Positions 17,172-28,458 are shown, numbered from the stretch's first letter. The stretch: DNA of 56,597 bases from Clostridium lacusfryxellense (GCF_018861735.1 NZ_JAHLEB010000032.1:1-56597); one strand, 5' to 3'. The notes: a model not told the origin generated them from the sequence alone. Made by a program: numbers and translations.

Positions 17172-18828
17172 CTAAGACTCAATCTTTCTTAATAATTCTA
17201 CTCCTTTTGTCCCTAGCATGAAATATAACACTATATCTAATATCCCAAATAACCCTAATATTAAAGCAAATGCTATCCATTTAGTTATAACATATTTTAT
17301 AATCACGAATACTGTAAGCCCACCTAATGCTCCACAAATAATCATACTAATCATTACATTAAAGTTTCGCTTTACTGCCTCTTGTTCAGTATCCCATTGA
17401 AGTTTCGGGAAATTCAAATCAATAAAAATGCCTATAAGTGATGTAAATAATATGCCAACACTTCCAACTATTATCATTAATAATACAACCTCTAATGTAA
17501 TTTTAAGTAATACTATACCAAGCACTATTATCATGATCATAGCCACCGCACCTAAAACTACCGCTGATAATACCTTTGCTATAAGCTGGTCTTTATATTT
17601 CATAGGTATATATTTTAATATATATAGATTTTTCCCTTCTCTAGATATTGCTGTAGTGGAAATAGCATTACTACAGGATGCAAAAACTATAAATGCAAAG
17701 AAAACAGCTAACACAATGCCTACTCCTTTATCACCTTGTAAAAAAGTAGTTATAGTCTTAAGTTGTGACCCGCCTCCATCTTTGGAAAAAAACGGTATTA
17801 GTAAAAATATGGGAAATAAAAAATTCATAAGTACACAATTCATAAAATAAATAGGTGTCCTAAATAGAAGCTTTAGTTCTTTAAATAAGTATATCCTTAG
17901 AGAAGAACTTTGTGACGTATTTTTTATAAGCTCGATGTTACTAAGAGTTTTTCTCTTTGATGTCGTTTCAGACACTCCCATGACACCTTTAAAATACAAT
18001 GACTGACCTAATATTATAAATATTATTAATGAGGCTATTGTTATTAAAATGAATATAGTTAAATTAATAAAACCTTGAATACTATCTGTATTAATTAGAC
18101 TATTTACAGCAACCTTGGTGCTTGGAAATATACTACTAGCTAAAGACAGTAACGAATTATTTCCTCTTGCAAACATTTCAGTAATTGCTGATTGAGTTAA
18201 ATTTTGAGTGAATTTCTGAATATATAAATTTATCCCTACACCGAAACCCATAGCTAGAATTCCACCAAACAATCTAAACCTATCCTTATTTTTAGCAATA
18301 TTAGTGAACCTCATTATAATCATGTTAATTATAGATGCCATTACTAATGGTATTATAGGCAGTAATAGAAATATAACAACTCCATAAATATAATACACAA
18401 TTCCCCCACCACTCTTTACACCAAACGCGATGAGTGTAGGCACAAAAAATATAATTTCAGTAAAGTATTCATAAATTAATACTACAGTAAATTTAGCACC
18501 CATAATATGCCACGGTTTCAAAGGTAATGGTAGTAAATTTTCCACATCCATAGAAAAGTAAAAAATACTCATTGCATAAAAGATTCCAAAAAAGAAAATT
18601 ACAATACTAACAACAGATAACCCAAATCCCAATATAGCTGCTTCTTGCCCCACTGAATGTAATCCATCATAAGCCGCTGATAAAAACTTTCCAAACCCTA
18701 CTGCCATTGGTGTAAACGCTAAAATTAAAACCAGTGCAAGAAAAAATCCCTTTATTTTCTTTTTGTTTTTTTTATTACTTGAAGACTGCGATCCTGTTTT
18801 TAATAATACCCTAGTCAAAGCTATAAAA

Positions 18829-18836
<8 letters not shown>
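17172..18836 (-). CDS. ABC exporter permease (554 aa, about 12 membrane segments)
   Basis: Very hydrophobic integral membrane protein. It starts with a basic N-terminal region (SSSNKKNKKKIKG) and then has many membrane spans, arranged as two halves separated by a cytoplasmic loop (about 290-330, ETTSKRKTLSNIELIKN). The pattern fits the large putative ABC exporter permeases of Firmicutes. Its start codon lies inside the stop region of the ATPase gene (8-base overlap), so the pair is translationally coupled and forms one transporter. The substrate cannot be read from the sequence. Confidence 0.8.
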
Positions 18837-19554
<718 letters not shown>

Positions 19555-19655
19555 ATTTTATCCCCACCTTATGAATTATATTAACATAAGGATCTTCTTT
19601 TTACAATATTTGTTATGGTAATATTATATTTATATTTTCTTTAGTTTTCCTCTTA

Positions 19656-20192
19656 TTAAAAGAAAAATTTAGCCAAATTTACAGCCATTATAACTGCAGT
19701 AATGTCTGCAAGTATTGCCGCTATTAATGTATGCCTAATATTCTTTATACCTACAGCCCCAAAGTATACCGTCAATGTATAAAAAATTGTTTCTGTTGAG
19801 CCCATTATTATAGATGCCACTCGCCCTATGTAGCTATCTGCTCCATACTGTTTTATTATGTCAGTAAATACGCCTAAAGCTCCACTTCCTGAAAGAGGTT
19901 TTATTAAAACTAGTGGAACAACCTCAGGCGGTAAACCAATTAGCTTAACAACAGGTCTAACTAGATAGATAAAAAAATCTAATGCTCCTGAAGCTCTAAA
20001 CACATTAACAGCTACAATCATAGCCAAAAGATATGGAAAAATCTTTAGACAAATATTTATTCCATCCTTTGCTCCTTCGACAAAACACTCATATACCTTT
20101 ACTTTTTTTATAACTCCATACGTCACCACAAGGGCAATAATAATCGGAATTACTCCCTTTAAAAGATACGATATCAAATTACCTACAATCAC
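19656..20192 (-). CDS. spmB: Spore maturation protein B
   Basis: Membrane protein of 178 aa with about five spans, required with SpmA for normal dehydration of the spore core in Bacillus and Clostridium. It carries the nucleoside-recognition (Gate) domain pattern, for example VVPLVLIKPLSGSGALGVF (about 91-109) and GSTETIFYTLTVYFGAVG (about 131-148). The GTG start at 20192 follows GGAGGTG. It lies 51 bases after spmA in the same direction. Confidence 0.9.
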   Translation of the reverse strand: MIVGNLISYLLKGVIPIIIALVVTYGVIKKVKVYECFVEGAKDGINICLKIFPYLLAMIVAVNVFRASGALDFFIYLVRPVVKLIGLPPEVVPLVLIKPLSGSGALGVFTDIIKQYGADSYIGRVASIIMGSTETIFYTLTVYFGAVGIKNIRHTLIAAILADITAVIMAVNLAKFFF

Positions 20193-20243
20193 ACTATTAC
20201 ACCTCCGCTCACCTTAATTCGAGTATATCACCGCTGTTCAATT

Positions 20244-20819
20244 CTAAAAAAATCTTTGTAGGATTTTGCAATAAAACACGCCTAATACTGCCGCTGTACC
20301 CGTTGCAATTATTGCTGGCAATATAATAATCGCTGGATTTTGAGAATTATAAGCAGCTCTTATAGATATTACTGTTGTAGGTAAAAACTGAATACATGCA
20401 GCATTTAAAACCAAAAACAAAGCCATATCATTACTAGCTGTATCCTTATTTTTGCTAATTTTATGCATTTCTTCCATAGCCTTTATCCCAAACGGGGTGG
20501 CGGCATTTGACAATCCCACCATATTAGCTGTTATATTCATAGTAATACTAGACATTGCTTTGGGGCTGTCCGCAGCTTCTTTAAATACTATTTTCAAAAA
20601 TGGACGGAGTAAATTTGCTAATTTATCAGTTAATCCACTTTTTTCAGCAATCTTCATGATCCCACACCACAGACACATCATTCCAAGAAGCCCTATAATC
20701 AATTCCACAGATCCAGTTGTTGATGAAACAACTGCCTTTGACACAATTTCTCCTTTTCCTGTAACAATTCCAACAACTATTCCTATCAATAAAATTAAAA
20801 ACCAAATGATATTTATCAT
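20244..20819 (-). CDS. spmA: Spore maturation protein A
   Basis: Membrane partner of SpmB (191 aa) with the same Gate-type fold: LLGMMCLWCGIMKIAEKSG (about 42-60) and NMVGLSNAATPFGIKAMEEM (about 100-119) are typical. AGGGGGAT lies before the ATG at 20819; a further in-frame ATG six codons upstream would start before that site. First gene of the spmA-spmB pair. Confidence 0.9.
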   Translation of the reverse strand: MINIIWFLILLIGIVVGIVTGKGEIVSKAVVSSTTGSVELIIGLLGMMCLWCGIMKIAEKSGLTDKLANLLRPFLKIVFKEAADSPKAMSSITMNITANMVGLSNAATPFGIKAMEEMHKISKNKDTASNDMALFLVLNAACIQFLPTTVISIRAAYNSQNPAIIILPAIIATGTAAVLGVFYCKILQRFF

Positions 20820-20997
20820 ACATATCCCCCTAGCCATTAAGCTAATTTATCATTCTTTCTCTAATATATATGTATCAATTTCTATAAACTTGCATATATT
20901 AATGTTTTAGTTAATTATATCCACTATAAACTAAACTCTTTATGTGGTATTATTTTCTTGTTCAATATACTATAGGCATAAAAAAGGGAGTTATTAT

Positions 20998-21858
20998 ATG
21001 TTTAATATTACTTTACTAAATTCAAGCGTTTACACATTTTCTTATTATTTTATTATCTATTCATTTATGGGATGGTGCCTTGAAACTGTTTACGCTACAA
21101 TAAAAAAAAGAGAATTCGTTAATCGAGGATTCCTAAATGGTCCCTTTTGCCCTATTTATGGCGCTGGTATTTTATCAATAATTATTTTACTCAAACCAAT
21201 TGAGTATAATTATATTTTTCTTTTTTTAGGTTCAATCTTTTTAACATCTATTATCGAGTATTTAACTGGATATGTTTTAGAAACCGCATTTAACAGCACT
21301 TGGTGGGATTATAGTGATGAGCCCTACAATCTTCATGGGAGAATATGCTTATCCTTCTCTATAATATGGGGATTTGTATCATTATTTATTTTAAAGGTAA
21401 TTCACCCCTATATTATCCATTTAGTTAGTTTAATACCTTCTAACCCAGGTTTAATATTGTTTTATGTTATGCTTTTATGTATTTTAATCGATTTTATAAT
21501 TACTGTACTTACCATATTAAAATTAAAATCCCTTTTACATCAATTAAATAAAGTCTATTTAGAATTAACAGATAAGGTTTCAGGTCTAAAATTAAATCTA
21601 GAAAATACTAGAAATATACCCGAACTAAAAATTAAATTAGATCAGTTGATTGAAAGCGCTGAAATTAAAATGAGTAAGAAAAAAGTTGACATTGAAAATA
21701 TAATAAAAGAACTTAAAACAAGATATGAATATTTATTCACTAAAAAACATCCAGATTATTCAAGGATTATAAAGGCTTTTCCTGATTTAAAATTTAAGGG
21801 TTTGGATATTATATTAAAAGACGTTAGGAATAGAATTCACATCAATAAGAAAAATTAA
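20998..21858 (+). CDS. Putative ABC-transporter permease-like membrane protein (CmpB/DUF1113 type)
   Basis: 286 aa with about five membrane segments in the first 180 residues and a charged, probably coiled C-terminal tail (LHQLNKVYLELTDKV...). The signature YSFMGWCLETVYATIKKREF followed by VNRGFLNGPFCPIYGAG is characteristic of the family often annotated as putative ABC transporter permease. The ATPase partner is not next to it, and the true role is unknown. AAGGGAG lies before the ATG at 20998. Monocistronic and divergent from spmA. Confidence 0.75.
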   Translation: MFNITLLNSSVYTFSYYFIIYSFMGWCLETVYATIKKREFVNRGFLNGPFCPIYGAGILSIIILLKPIEYNYIFLFLGSIFLTSIIEYLTGYVLETAFNSTWWDYSDEPYNLHGRICLSFSIIWGFVSLFILKVIHPYIIHLVSLIPSNPGLILFYVMLLCILIDFIITVLTILKLKSLLHQLNKVYLELTDKVSGLKLNLENTRNIPELKIKLDQLIESAEIKMSKKKVDIENIIKELKTRYEYLFTKKHPDYSRIIKAFPDLKFKGLDIILKDVRNRIHINKKN

Positions 21859-22013
21859 TTATATGTTCTAAAATATGAATTAATTTTTTACTTGTAACTT
21901 GCAATTACTAATGTTAGGATTTATATATCTTAAAAAAATAGCATTTTAACATATTGTTTTTTTAAGAACCTTAAATATATTTCTAAAAAACAAAAGTTAA
22001 AGGAGATTAAATA

Positions 22014-22199
22014 ATGAAAGAAGATAATCTAAAACTAGCACAAAAGGGTATTGATGATGCGCTAAACACTGTAGATGCCTTAGAGAAAACGATGAAACAA
22101 AACCCTCTTTCAAAAGAAACATTAAAAGAAAATTTTGATATCCTTTCTAAGAAAGTTGAAGAGATTGAAGATATATTAAAAACCGAAGGTATATTATAA
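22014..22199 (+). CDS. Small helical protein of unknown function (61 aa)
   Basis: Almost entirely charged and helical with heptad-like spacing (LAQKGIDDALNTVDALEK, FDILSKKVEEIEDIL), probably a two-helix coiled-coil hairpin split at NPLSKET. AAAGGAG is seven bases before the ATG. A strong bidirectional terminator follows. Cytoplasmic, no motif recognised. Confidence 0.65.
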   Translation: MKEDNLKLAQKGIDDALNTVDALEKTMKQNPLSKETLKENFDILSKKVEEIEDILKTEGIL

Positions 22200-22241
22200 T
22201 CTATAGGAAGATTATAAATAGTTTTAGATAAAAATAATTAA

Positions 22242-22278
22242 AAGAGGTACATGAGTATTATAAACTCATGTACCTCTT
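22242..22278. terminator. Bidirectional terminator between the 61-aa gene and truA
   Basis: aagaggtacatgagt (22242-22256) pairs perfectly with actcatgtacctctt (22264-22278) around a seven-base loop, with A-rich and T-rich flanks. Confidence 0.92.
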
Positions 22279-22300
22279 TCAATTAAACATTTAAATAGTT

Positions 22301-23038
22301 TTAGTAACTAACTTCTTCCAAAAATAAACCTTTAGCTGGTGCAATATGTCCGGAATATTTTCTTTCTTTTCTATCTAGAATATCGCTCATTTCATTCGGA
22401 TCTCTTTCGCTAAGTCCCACTTCAACAAGTGTTCCAACTAGTAATCTTACCATGTTTTTCATAAATCCATTTCCTTGAATACTAATTTCTATGTTTCCAT
22501 CACTTTCTTCGATGTTTATTGTATAAATTGTTCTTATAGTAGATTTCTTTTTAGTTTTAAGTGTTGTAAAACTTTGAAAATCATGTTCACCTATTAAGAA
22601 TTCTGATGCTTTTCTCATTTTGTCTAAATTTAATGGTAAAGCTACATGATAATCATATTTTCTAGTAAACACATCATGTACTTTGTTATTGCATATATTA
22701 TATATATATTTTTTAACCTTAGCATTATATCTTGCATGGAAATTAAGATCTACTTCTTCTACTGATTTAATTACAATGTCTTCTGGTAAATATTCATAAC
22801 AATAACTACGCATTTTATGTGTAGGCATTGAAGAATCTGTTCTGAAATTTGCCACTTGATTAGAAGCATGTACTCCTGCATCCGTTCTTCCTGAAGCAGT
22901 AATCTCAATATTTTCTCCAGCCATCTTACTTAAAACAACTTCTACTTTATGCTGAATTGTATTGTCACTATCCCCAAGTCTTTGCCATCCTTTATACCTT
23001 GTACCATCATATTCTATTACAATTTTAATATTTCTCAT
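22301..23038 (-). CDS. truA: tRNA pseudouridine(38-40) synthase
   Basis: Converts uridines 38-40 in the tRNA anticodon arm to pseudouridine. The catalytic aspartate is in SGRTDAGVHASNQVANF (about 50-65). IEYDGTRYKGWQR at the N-terminus and GNGFMKNMVRLLVGTL (about 192-207) are further TruA hallmarks. 245 aa is the normal length. GTAGGATAA lies before the ATG. Confidence 0.95.
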   Translation of the reverse strand: MRNIKIVIEYDGTRYKGWQRLGDSDNTIQHKVEVVLSKMAGENIEITASGRTDAGVHASNQVANFRTDSSMPTHKMRSYCYEYLPEDIVIKSVEEVDLNFHARYNAKVKKYIYNICNNKVHDVFTRKYDYHVALPLNLDKMRKASEFLIGEHDFQSFTTLKTKKKSTIRTIYTINIEESDGNIEISIQGNGFMKNMVRLLVGTLVEVGLSERDPNEMSDILDRKERKYSGHIAPAKGLFLEEVSY

Positions 23039-23130
23039 ATATTATTTATCCTACTTTCTTATCTATAGTTTATTTTTATTTTTTTATACTTTTAACCTTT
23101 ATATTATATTATATACATATATCACAATTA

Positions 23131-24666
23131 TTAAAACATACCATATAAAATAATTTTTAGTTTTGTTAATACCGAATTTAATTTTACTATAGGATGCCTT
23201 ACTGGCGATTTTAATATAATCCTATGTTTTACAGTTGTCCATTTAGATACTTTCCAAGTTGCTTTTAAATCATTTGCAGTTTTCCTTATAGCTTTTCTAT
23301 CTGACACGCTACCATCATAAAAAACTACAAAATCAAATTCTGCATTTTCACTTTCGAATTCTGAATCAAATTTTTTAATTATGCTATTAGGTGAGAGTAA
23401 TAACCTTCCTGCCTTTGGCTCTAAATCAAATGTAATTCCTTTCTTATTGTTTGAATACAAATATGATTTATAAATTAATTCGCTACAAAACAAAGAATTG
23501 TCTGTCATAATATCGAAATTATAATCATATGCCTTTCCCAAGAATTCAAACGCTGTAAACAAGGCCTTGAATTTATCTTCTTTAGAAAGTTTAGGTCGTA
23601 ATGCAGAAAAATAATCAACCTTTGCAATAGCATCTAATGAGTTTATTACCACACCTGGGGCAATAACTTCAATAATATACTCATTACTTCCATTACCGCA
23701 TACAAATAAACTTTTATATACTTTAGGATAGTTTACTTTTACATACTCTGATACAGTCAAGCACTCACCCAATGGAATATCAATAAAATACTTGTCCAGC
23801 TTTTCTAAACTTCCTATATAAATCCCAGTGTGAGTCCAAAACCCCGGCAATCCAATATTAGTTAACTGATAATTATTTCTTTTTAAGAGTATATCACCTG
23901 GTAGTAATTCTTCCTTGATAATATCTATATCTTCATTGCTAACATATTTTTCTTTTCTACTTGAATAATCAACTCCTGTAATACTTATAGCGATCCATTT
24001 TTGAAATGGAAACCATAAATTAAAAGCATTTTTACCCAAAAAATCGATCATATTTTTTTTAACAATATTTCTATGGTTTTTAACAAGTTTAATAACATTT
24101 AAATAGTTAAAACTTGCATAATTTAGTAATTCTTTTTCTCCTTCATCTCTTTGGTCACCATAAACTTCAAAATAATGTACCATAGAATTAAAGTAGTGTT
24201 TATTCCTAAATAATGATATCATATAAGAAATTTCTGTAATTTCTTGTGAGATATAATAATATTGTTTTTTATTGATATTAAATTCAGGCCTTGGTTCGTT
24301 TAACATCGACTCCAAATACCTGTTTTTATCTATAATGTTAGCTAGCAATACAGTATTTTTACGTATCGCTATAGTTGAAGCATAAATTAATAATGCGTTT
24401 CTATATCTAGTATGTGTATCTCCCGTATGTCTCAATATAAGTTTACTTTTATATTTTTCTCTAATTTGATTTAATTCATTATAACATCCCACATAACTAA
24501 CCCATTTACCTAATATACTCTGCTTGTCAATCAATGACTTATTTTGAATATTAGAACTAAATAAGTTTTCGTTTGTTTGGATCTCATTCATCACATGTTC
24601 TAATTCTTTTATAAGCTCCAAGGATTTGTCTATTTCCTCATTAACTATTCTATGAACTAAACCCAT
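23131..24666 (-). CDS. Protein with C-terminal permuted NlpC/P60 (YiiX/C92-like) domain (511 aa)
   Basis: The C-terminal half (about 240-430) shows the circularly permuted papain-like layout: LPGDILLKRNN, histidine in FWTHTGIYIG (about 277-286), and the nucleophile cysteine near 391 in NSLFCSELIYKSYL. These enzymes act as thiol amidases or acyltransferases on lipids or wall peptides. The N-terminal 230 residues are helical and basic with no membrane span or signal; no family is recognised for that part. AGGATATGGG precedes the start. Monocistronic. Confidence 0.7.
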   Translation of the reverse strand: MGLVHRIVNEEIDKSLELIKELEHVMNEIQTNENLFSSNIQNKSLIDKQSILGKWVSYVGCYNELNQIREKYKSKLILRHTGDTHTRYRNALLIYASTIAIRKNTVLLANIIDKNRYLESMLNEPRPEFNINKKQYYYISQEITEISYMISLFRNKHYFNSMVHYFEVYGDQRDEGEKELLNYASFNYLNVIKLVKNHRNIVKKNMIDFLGKNAFNLWFPFQKWIAISITGVDYSSRKEKYVSNEDIDIIKEELLPGDILLKRNNYQLTNIGLPGFWTHTGIYIGSLEKLDKYFIDIPLGECLTVSEYVKVNYPKVYKSLFVCGNGSNEYIIEVIAPGVVINSLDAIAKVDYFSALRPKLSKEDKFKALFTAFEFLGKAYDYNFDIMTDNSLFCSELIYKSYLYSNNKKGITFDLEPKAGRLLLSPNSIIKKFDSEFESENAEFDFVVFYDGSVSDRKAIRKTANDLKATWKVSKWTTVKHRIILKSPVRHPIVKLNSVLTKLKIILYGMF

Positions 24667-24923
24667 ATCCTTATCCCCGATTCTATTTTCATTTTTAAAC
24701 TTCTGCTCTCCCTAAATTGTAGTCAGCGATTCACTATTATTATACCATAGAACTCACTATTCCTTTAATAATATAAATTATATAATTAAAATATTTCAAT
24801 TTTACTTATATAATGCTCATAAAAAATAAAATAATTTATTTTTTAGATACTTTCAATGTTTTTTTATGTTGATTTATATGTATACTATCATTATAAGATA
24901 AAACGAATTTTTTGGAGGCTTCT

Positions 24924-26378
24924 ATGTTTGCTAGCGAACTATTTTTACGTTTTTTTAATTTACTATTTTTTATTAATATTCTTTTTGCCTTTGCAGTTGT
25001 GTTTATTGAACGAAAAAACCCAGCAAGTACTTGGACATGGCTTATGGTATTGTTATTTTTACCAAGCATAGGTTTTATATTTTATTTATTTCTTGGCCAG
25101 AATTTAAAAAGAACTAGGATGTTTAAATTAAAAAAGGAAGAAAAAGAAAATCTTACCTCGATTATTAGTAAACAGAAGGAATTTTTAAATAATGAAAATC
25201 TAACTAAAACAAATCCTTACTTAAGTAAATATTCAGATATAATGAAACTCAATCTTTGTAGTGATAATTCCTTTTACACAAATAATAATAAGGTGACTAT
25301 ATTTGTTGATGGAAAAGCAAAATTTGATCAACTTAAAGAAAATCTTAACAACGCGGAGTCATATATTCATATGGAGTATTATATATTTCAAAATGACAAT
25401 TTGGGAAAAAGTATACTTGATATTTTATGTAAGAAAGCTAAAGAAGGAGTAGAAGTTAAACTACTTTTTGATGGTATGGGATGCCTTAAAGTACCTAAAT
25501 CTTTTTTCGCGCCTTTAATTAAGGCCGGAGGTAAATCTTCTTGTTTTTTTCCTCCTTTTCTCCCTTATATAAATCTTAGATTAAATTTTAGAAATCATCG
25601 TAAAATATGCACTATTGATGGTAAGTATGCCTTTATAGGCGGCTTTAACATTGGGGATGAGTATTTAGGACTTTCTAAAAAATTTGGTTTTTGGAGAGAC
25701 ACCCATCTATTTATACAAGGTGATGCGATTGATGCAATGGAACTTCATTTCCTAATGGATTGGAGATATGCAGCTAAGGAAGATTCAACTTTTGATGACA
25801 AGTATTTCCCTCACAGACCTCACCTAGGAAAAACAGGTCTTCAAATAGTTTCAAGCGGGCCTGATTCTACTTTTAATTCTATTAAAAATGGGTATTTAAA
25901 AATGATTGGCAAAGCTGAAAAGAACATCTATATAGAAACGCCTTACTTTATTCCAGATGACAGCATCCTGGAGGCATTAAAAATAGCATCCTTATCCGGC
26001 GTAGATGTCCGTATAATTATACCAAGTAAACCAGACCATCCCTTTGTATATTGGGCTTCTACTTCTTATATGGGAGAGCTTCTTGAATCTGGTGTCAAAT
26101 GTTATACCTACAATAAGGGCTTTCTTCATAGTAAATTTCTTTCTATTGATGGATCTATAAGCTCTGTAGGAACAGCCAATCTAGACATTAGAAGTTTCAC
26201 TTTAAACTTTGAAATCAATGCTTTTATATATGATAAAGACTTAACTTCAGACTTAGATTATTCCTTTATGGACGATTTAAAGTATTGCGATGAACTAACT
26301 GTTGAAAATTATACTAGTAGAAGTATTATTGTTAAATTCAAGGAATCTATTTCACGATTACTATCTCCTATACTTTAA
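24924..26378 (+). CDS. cls: Cardiolipin synthase
   Basis: Membrane enzyme that joins two phosphatidylglycerol molecules into cardiolipin. Two N-terminal membrane helices are followed by two phospholipase D-type motifs: NHRKICTIDGKYAFIGGFN (about 225-243) and LHSKFLSIDGSISSVGTAN (about 404-422). The length of 484 aa fits the bacterial ClsA group. The ATG at 24924 follows GGAGG at 24914-24918; an in-frame TTG at 24912 overlaps that site and is unlikely. A terminator follows. Confidence 0.92.
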   Translation: MFASELFLRFFNLLFFINILFAFAVVFIERKNPASTWTWLMVLLFLPSIGFIFYLFLGQNLKRTRMFKLKKEEKENLTSIISKQKEFLNNENLTKTNPYLSKYSDIMKLNLCSDNSFYTNNNKVTIFVDGKAKFDQLKENLNNAESYIHMEYYIFQNDNLGKSILDILCKKAKEGVEVKLLFDGMGCLKVPKSFFAPLIKAGGKSSCFFPPFLPYINLRLNFRNHRKICTIDGKYAFIGGFNIGDEYLGLSKKFGFWRDTHLFIQGDAIDAMELHFLMDWRYAAKEDSTFDDKYFPHRPHLGKTGLQIVSSGPDSTFNSIKNGYLKMIGKAEKNIYIETPYFIPDDSILEALKIASLSGVDVRIIIPSKPDHPFVYWASTSYMGELLESGVKCYTYNKGFLHSKFLSIDGSISSVGTANLDIRSFTLNFEINAFIYDKDLTSDLDYSFMDDLKYCDELTVENYTSRSIIVKFKESISRLLSPIL

Positions 26379-26381
26379 ATT

Positions 26382-26428
26382 AAAAAGTATTTTGAACTCG
26401 ATTTATAAAATCGGTTTTAAAATACTTT
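26382..26428. terminator. Bidirectional terminator between cls and the histidine kinase gene
   Basis: aaaaagtattttgaac...cgat is complementary to atcg...ttttaaaatacttttt around ttata. A-rich and T-rich tracts lie at the outer ends, between two converging genes. Confidence 0.85.
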
Positions 26429-26429
26429 T

Positions 26430-27785
26430 TTATATTTCGGGTCTCAAAATAGGTATACTAAATGAAAAATCGCTTCCTTTTCCTATCTCACTCTCAACCC
26501 ATATCTGTCCACCATGCACCTCGATAATATGTTTACATATAGCTAATCCTAGTCCTGTACCTTTAGGTTTATTGGTAAGATTATCACCAACTTGGCTAAA
26601 TTTCTTAAATATATATTTTTTGTCCTCTTCTCTAATACCTACCCCTGTGTCACTAATGCTCACTATTATATTCTCCCCAGAAACCCTGGCACTACATACT
26701 ATACATCCTTCATGCGTGAATTTTATAGCATTGGAAATAAGGTTAATTATGACCTGCATTATTTTATCCCCATCTGCCATTATATTTGGAAGTGATTCTG
26801 TTATGCTAAGCACCACCTGAATCAATTTATCTCTTATAATAGGGTTGGTTAACGTTATTACATTATTTATAATTTCTCCAATATCGATAACTCCCATATT
26901 TAATCTGTTTTTTCCTTCTTCCAATCTAGATATATCTAATAAATCGTTTATAAGGCTCGATAACCTTTCCCCTTCTGATAAAATTATGTCCAGGTTCCTT
27001 CTTATTTTATCTACGTTATTTTTATTTTTTTCACCTTCAACATCTAACATATTTACTATAGATTTTTCGAATTTTCGCTTTACCATTTCAGCAAAACCAA
27101 TAATTGATGTCAGTGGCGTTCGAAGTTCATGAGAAACTGTTGACAAAAAATCTGTTTTCATCTTATCTGCATCTCGCAACTTTTGAAAAAGCATTGCATT
27201 CTCAATAGCTACGGCAACTCCACTAACAAACGATATGGCATTAGCTCTCATTGCTTGATTATATGCTGACTTTTTATGACCTAGTATTATCACTACTCCA
27301 TATATATTTTCTTTATGTATTATTGGGATTATAAGTAGACTTCTCATATGATATAATAACAAATGAAACTGCGTATTATATTTTGTATACTCCGCTTTCC
27401 TTAAATCTTTAATATAATAAGGCGTGGCAGAATCTATAACTCTTTTAATTATTTCAGAACATTTGATTTCTTTAAAGTAATTACTTAAGTCTAGCCCCTC
27501 TGCCTCTCCCCTGCACTGTATAAGTTTAAAATCATTATTATCTCTAGATACACTTATAGCAGTATCATATGCTATAGTTTTATGTATATTTTCAAGCACC
27601 TTATTAAAGGTATCATTAATATCCATTGTAGATTTAAATATATCATTAGTATCATTTATTCTATTATTAAATTCTTTGGATTTTTTATTCATTAATAGTT
27701 TTATTAGTACAAATATAACTATAATATTTACTATAATTAATATCCCTATGTATATGTAAAATTTGTTGAAAAATATTTCCATCAT
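26430..27785 (-). CDS. Sensor histidine kinase with GAF domain
   Basis: One N-terminal membrane helix (about 8-32) anchors a mostly cytoplasmic protein. A GAF-type sensor region (about 50-195, with LLIIPIIHKENIYGVVIIL) is followed by a HisKA domain with the phospho-acceptor in TVSHELRTPLTSIIGFAEM, then HATPase_c with N box INLISNAIKFTHEG, G1 ISDTGVGI and G2 KGTGLGLAICKHI. It ends right after the last helix. GAGTGAGG precedes ATG ATG. No response-regulator gene is adjacent, so its partner lies elsewhere. Confidence 0.88.
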   Translation of the reverse strand: MMEIFFNKFYIYIGILIIVNIIVIFVLIKLLMNKKSKEFNNRINDTNDIFKSTMDINDTFNKVLENIHKTIAYDTAISVSRDNNDFKLIQCRGEAEGLDLSNYFKEIKCSEIIKRVIDSATPYYIKDLRKAEYTKYNTQFHLLLYHMRSLLIIPIIHKENIYGVVIILGHKKSAYNQAMRANAISFVSGVAVAIENAMLFQKLRDADKMKTDFLSTVSHELRTPLTSIIGFAEMVKRKFEKSIVNMLDVEGEKNKNNVDKIRRNLDIILSEGERLSSLINDLLDISRLEEGKNRLNMGVIDIGEIINNVITLTNPIIRDKLIQVVLSITESLPNIMADGDKIMQVIINLISNAIKFTHEGCIVCSARVSGENIIVSISDTGVGIREEDKKYIFKKFSQVGDNLTNKPKGTGLGLAICKHIIEVHGGQIWVESEIGKGSDFSFSIPILRPEI

Positions 27786-27885
27786 AATATACCTCACTCC
27801 AATGAAAGTACCAATTAATTCATCTTATGTCAAGCATTATCGAACATTTACTATATCCACTTATTCTTATATAAAGGGGGCTCTT

Positions 27886-28458
27886 ATGCGAAAGTCTGGC
27901 AAAATAATTAATATTGAAAAGGACAAAGTATATATTATAACCGAAAGCAAAGAATTTGTAACTCTTGAAAAACATGCAGAGGAACCTATAATCGGACAAA
28001 CATATGAAGGTGATGTATTTCAAAGTGTTGCTATTTGGAAATATATTCTTATAATCGCTTGCATAATTCTACTTACATTTTCATTAAGAAAACTGTATTT
28101 AGATAATAAATATAATTATTCAGTAATAGTAAAAATGAATTGCTCTATAAAGATGGAGGTAAATGGTTCAAATAAGATTCAAAGTGTTAAGGGTCTAACA
28201 GAAGGCGGTAATAAAATAATTAAACTAGTATCACTAGAACATAAATCTTTAGAAGTTGCCTTAAAATTAATTTTAGATGAAGCAATTAACCAAAATTACT
28301 TGACGAAAGCACATGCAGATGACGGTTTTATAATTTATGTATTCGTTACTGATAATAAAAATAAAATTCCGATTAATTTAACAGAATTTAATAGATATGC
28401 TGGTACACATGATTTTAAGGTAATACTAAATAATGACGGACAAGCAGCACTCAACTAA
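27886..28458 (+). CDS. RsgI-like anti-sigma factor domain protein (190 aa)
   Basis: The N-terminal cytoplasmic part (about 1-52, GKIINIEKDKVYIITESKEF and GQTYEGDVF) matches the RsgI N-terminal domain, which binds SigI-type sigma factors. A single membrane helix (about 55-72) is followed by an extracellular region of about 115 residues that resembles the part after the RsgI membrane span (SLEVALKLILDEAINQNYL). The protein stops there, lacking the long carbohydrate-sensing tails of many RsgI proteins. AAGGGGG precedes the ATG at 27886. No sigI gene is next to it; rluF follows 36 bases downstream. Confidence 0.7.
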   Translation: MRKSGKIINIEKDKVYIITESKEFVTLEKHAEEPIIGQTYEGDVFQSVAIWKYILIIACIILLTFSLRKLYLDNKYNYSVIVKMNCSIKMEVNGSNKIQSVKGLTEGGNKIIKLVSLEHKSLEVALKLILDEAINQNYLTKAHADDGFIIYVFVTDNKNKIPINLTEFNRYAGTHDFKVILNNDGQAALN

